In this document: piece after piece, positions 14,645 through 16,698 of the stretch
Layout of the letters: each line of letters starts with the position of its first letter
Position numbering within the stretch: position 1 is the stretch's first letter
Assembly (NCBI GenBank): GCA_002339085.1
Contig: DDDX01000094.1
Span: forward strand, 1-16,698
DNA from: Cellvibrionales bacterium UBA1969
GTDB taxonomy: Bacteria; Pseudomonadota; Gammaproteobacteria; Pseudomonadales; UBA7434
DNA length: 16,698 nt
Reading direction: 5' to 3'
Position numbers and translations under genes: made by a program
The notes under the pieces: generated by a model
Told to the model about the DNA's origin: nothing
The model's database searches: none
What the model saw: only the letters and a program-made list of their open reading frames with translations

Positions 14645-16615
14645 ATGCATAAACACAGCTTATCTAGGATGCTATCGATTATTTGCATGTCCAACATTAC
14701 CCACTACTTACTTCTACTAATATTGATCACACTAGCGCAAGCTAGTTTCGCCCAACCAACCTGTGATAACTATAATGCTAATCGTAACGCCTATTTTGGT
14801 GACCTGCATGTCCATACCTCTATATCAGCTGATGCGGTGGGCTATGACATAATTATGGGTCCTGATGATGCCTACCGCTATGCTTTTGGTGGTATAGCCA
14901 ATTTACCGCCACTGGATTTGGGTGACAAACCAACTCGAAAATATCAAAACCCTCGGCCTTTAGATTTTATGGCTGTAACTGATCATGCTGAACTTATGGG
15001 TAGCGTAAAGGTTTGCACTGATCCTGACAGTATCGGCTACAACAGTGATTTTTGTAAAGACATGAGGGACAGTACCGGTCACTCGTGGTCACAAATAAAG
15101 ACCATTGTCTCGCCCTTTCCATCAAGAGATAAAGAAGCCTGCGGCGACGACCTTAGCCGCTGTAAGATCGGTCGTGAAAGTGCATGGAAAGAAACCAAGG
15201 AAGCTGCAAAAAATTGGAATATTGCCTGCGAGCACACGACCTTTGTTGCCTATGAATATAGCTCGTTTCGCTTAGGTTCAAATCTTCATCGTAATGTGAT
15301 ATTTCGCAATCAAACCGTACCTGACAATCCAGTCAGTCATATAGAAGCTCCTCATGATTACCAACTATGGGAATCGCTCGCAAGCGATTGCTTAGATGCT
15401 AATACAGGCTGCGATGTACTGGCCATTCCACATAATATGAACATCAGTAATGGCAGGATGTTCTCACTTAACTACCCAAACGCCTGGACTCGTAAAGCCA
15501 AAGCCGAGATGGCTGAACTTAGAATGCGCCTTGAACCCATAATTGAAATCATGCAACACAAAGGTGACTCAGAATGTCGTAATGGCCTACCGGGCGTACA
15601 AGGTGGCGTTGATGAGCTGTGCGATTTCGAAAAAATGGAAGACGCTATTTATAGAAATGATGAAGGTGAAATTAAAGTTGGTGAATGCTATGAGGGTCCT
15701 GGCTCTCACTGGTTGCCGCGTCTGGGTCCCTCCTGTCTGTCAAGGCAGAGCTACGCACGTACAGCATTAATAGAGGGGTTAAGGCAAGAAGAAAAAATTG
15801 GAGTCAATCCATTCAAGTTTGGCATCTCCGCCTCGACTGATACACACAATGCCATTGGCGGGGCTGTCAGTGAAGATAATTTTCCTGGTCATTTAGGCAA
15901 ATCGGACGCAACTATTTCAGATAGACTGTCTTTAGAGGGTGGTAAAACAGGAGGTATATCTACCAACCCCGGTGGTTTAATCGGCGTGTGGGCTGAAGAA
16001 AATACACGCAATGCAATTTTTGATGCCATGCAACGGCGTGAGGTGTTTGGAACGAGCGGTCCTAGGATGAAGGTGCGTTTATTTGGTAGTTGGGACTTTG
16101 ACGACAAACTTTGTAGCAACCCTGACAATCTTACTATCGCTTATTCTACCGGAGTACCTATGGGACAAGACATGCCGTCAAAAACAGCCAAAACACCCAG
16201 CTTTTTAGTTCAAGCTCAAGCCGATTCAGGAGGGCTTGATGTGACGCCCGGTAATCACTTACAAAGAGTTCAAATAATCAAAGGCTGGATTGGTGACGAT
16301 GGTAATCATCATCAAAAGGTCTATGATGTGGCCGGTAATTCGAATAATGGCGCCAGTGTAAATCTCGATACCTGTGAACCTAATGGCACTGGCTATCGAA
16401 GTCTCTGCTCAGTCTGGAAAGATCCTGAATTTGATGAATCCAAAAGGGCTGTTTACTATGCTAGAGCCGTTGAAAACCCAAGTTGCCGCTACTCCCAATA
16501 TGATTGCACTTCCGTACCAGAAGACCAACAACCACCTGCTTGTTATGACCCATTTTACGCCAAGACAATTCAAGAACGAGCTTGGTCATCACCCATTTGG
16601 TATACTCCAAACTAG
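14645..16615 (+). CDS. Exported DUF3604 (PHP-like) protein
   Basis: A 656-residue protein. A signal peptide with a long n-region and hydrophobic core (about 18-33) ends at SFA/QP (cut after 36). The mature part begins with the DUF3604 hallmark YFGDLHVHTSIS (50-61; H55 and H57). It continues with DFMAVTDHAELMG (107-119; D113, H114), IPHNMN (261-266; H263), EIMQHKGDSEC (301-311) and SASTDTHNA (395-403; D399, H401). These residues fit the metal-binding set of the PHP phosphoesterase-like fold. Many cysteines suggest disulphides and a periplasmic location. Family function is not settled to my knowledge; hydrolase activity is inferred from the metal site. AAGGA is 11 bases from the ATG, which is long, and later Met codons (9 and 15) would still leave a signal peptide. 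Length is normal for the family. Confidence 0.9.
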   Translation: MHKHSLSRMLSIICMSNITHYLLLLILITLAQASFAQPTCDNYNANRNAYFGDLHVHTSISADAVGYDIIMGPDDAYRYAFGGIANLPPLDLGDKPTRKYQNPRPLDFMAVTDHAELMGSVKVCTDPDSIGYNSDFCKDMRDSTGHSWSQIKTIVSPFPSRDKEACGDDLSRCKIGRESAWKETKEAAKNWNIACEHTTFVAYEYSSFRLGSNLHRNVIFRNQTVPDNPVSHIEAPHDYQLWESLASDCLDANTGCDVLAIPHNMNISNGRMFSLNYPNAWTRKAKAEMAELRMRLEPIIEIMQHKGDSECRNGLPGVQGGVDELCDFEKMEDAIYRNDEGEIKVGECYEGPGSHWLPRLGPSCLSRQSYARTALIEGLRQEEKIGVNPFKFGISASTDTHNAIGGAVSEDNFPGHLGKSDATISDRLSLEGGKTGGISTNPGGLIGVWAEENTRNAIFDAMQRREVFGTSGPRMKVRLFGSWDFDDKLCSNPDNLTIAYSTGVPMGQDMPSKTAKTPSFLVQAQADSGGLDVTPGNHLQRVQIIKGWIGDDGNHHQKVYDVAGNSNNGASVNLDTCEPNGTGYRSLCSVWKDPEFDESKRAVYYARAVENPSCRYSQYDCTSVPEDQQPPACYDPFYAKTIQERAWSSPIWYTPN

Positions 16616-16698
16616 GTGGGTTAAGGGCTATTAAATACTTTTTTTAAATACAACAAAAATGTCAAAGGCCGCCCTACTTCTTCCTCAACCTAACCGCA

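Noticed and set aside
16616..16698. Convergent gene entering from the right edge
   Set aside because: All three minus-strand frames hit stops within a short distance in this 83-bp tail; no coding or terminator signal is visible.

Overview
This window most likely comes from a moderately AT-rich, probably marine gammaproteobacterium. The pointers are the mix of acyl-CoA metabolism genes, a Kdo/WaaP-type kinase fused to a glycosidase-like domain, a DUF3604 protein, and a secreted protein carrying an IPTL-CTERM-like (exosortase H type) sorting signal. The taxonomic call is inference. No RNA genes, CRISPR arrays, insertion sequences or transposases were recognised.

Layout. (a) 1-3120 is a CoA/lipid catabolism block. 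An SCP-x-type thiolase (5' end outside the window) and its DUF35 Zn-ribbon/OB partner run on the plus strand. They converge on a minus-strand pair: a VOC-fold protein followed by a short alkylsulfatase-family metallo-beta-lactamase-fold protein. (b) 3268-5437 holds an exported protein with a probable alpha/alpha-toroid fold and an SDR oxidoreductase. (c) 5527-8225 holds the kinase/glycosidase-like two-domain protein and a small exported acidic protein. (d) 8286-9719 (minus) is the most unusual gene. It has a signal peptide, an IPTL-like sorting signal near the N-terminus, a second export segment, and then a disulphide-rich ectodomain with 21-residue repeats. Its sigma70-type promoter and terminator are both visible. 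(e) 9926-14352 is a second acyl-CoA island: a hotdog thioesterase (minus), a long intergenic region with three adjacent inverted repeats, a QueG/reductive-dehalogenase-like 4Fe-4S protein, a TetR regulator and an acyl-CoA synthetase. (f) 14645-16615 is an exported DUF3604 (PHP-like) protein.

How the parts may work together. The synthetase (activation), thioesterase (release), thiolase/DUF35 (C-C cleavage), SDR and VOC proteins fit degradation of an unknown carboxylic acid, such as a sterol side chain, branched acid or aromatic acid. TetR probably controls the 10.7-14.4 kb island through the palindromes upstream of 10739. The best candidates for little-described biology are the N-terminally sorted repeat protein at 8286-9719 and the iron-sulfur reductase tied to a CoA ligase. 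Several starts were moved from an upstream TTG to an internal ATG because a good Shine-Dalgarno sequence dictates it.
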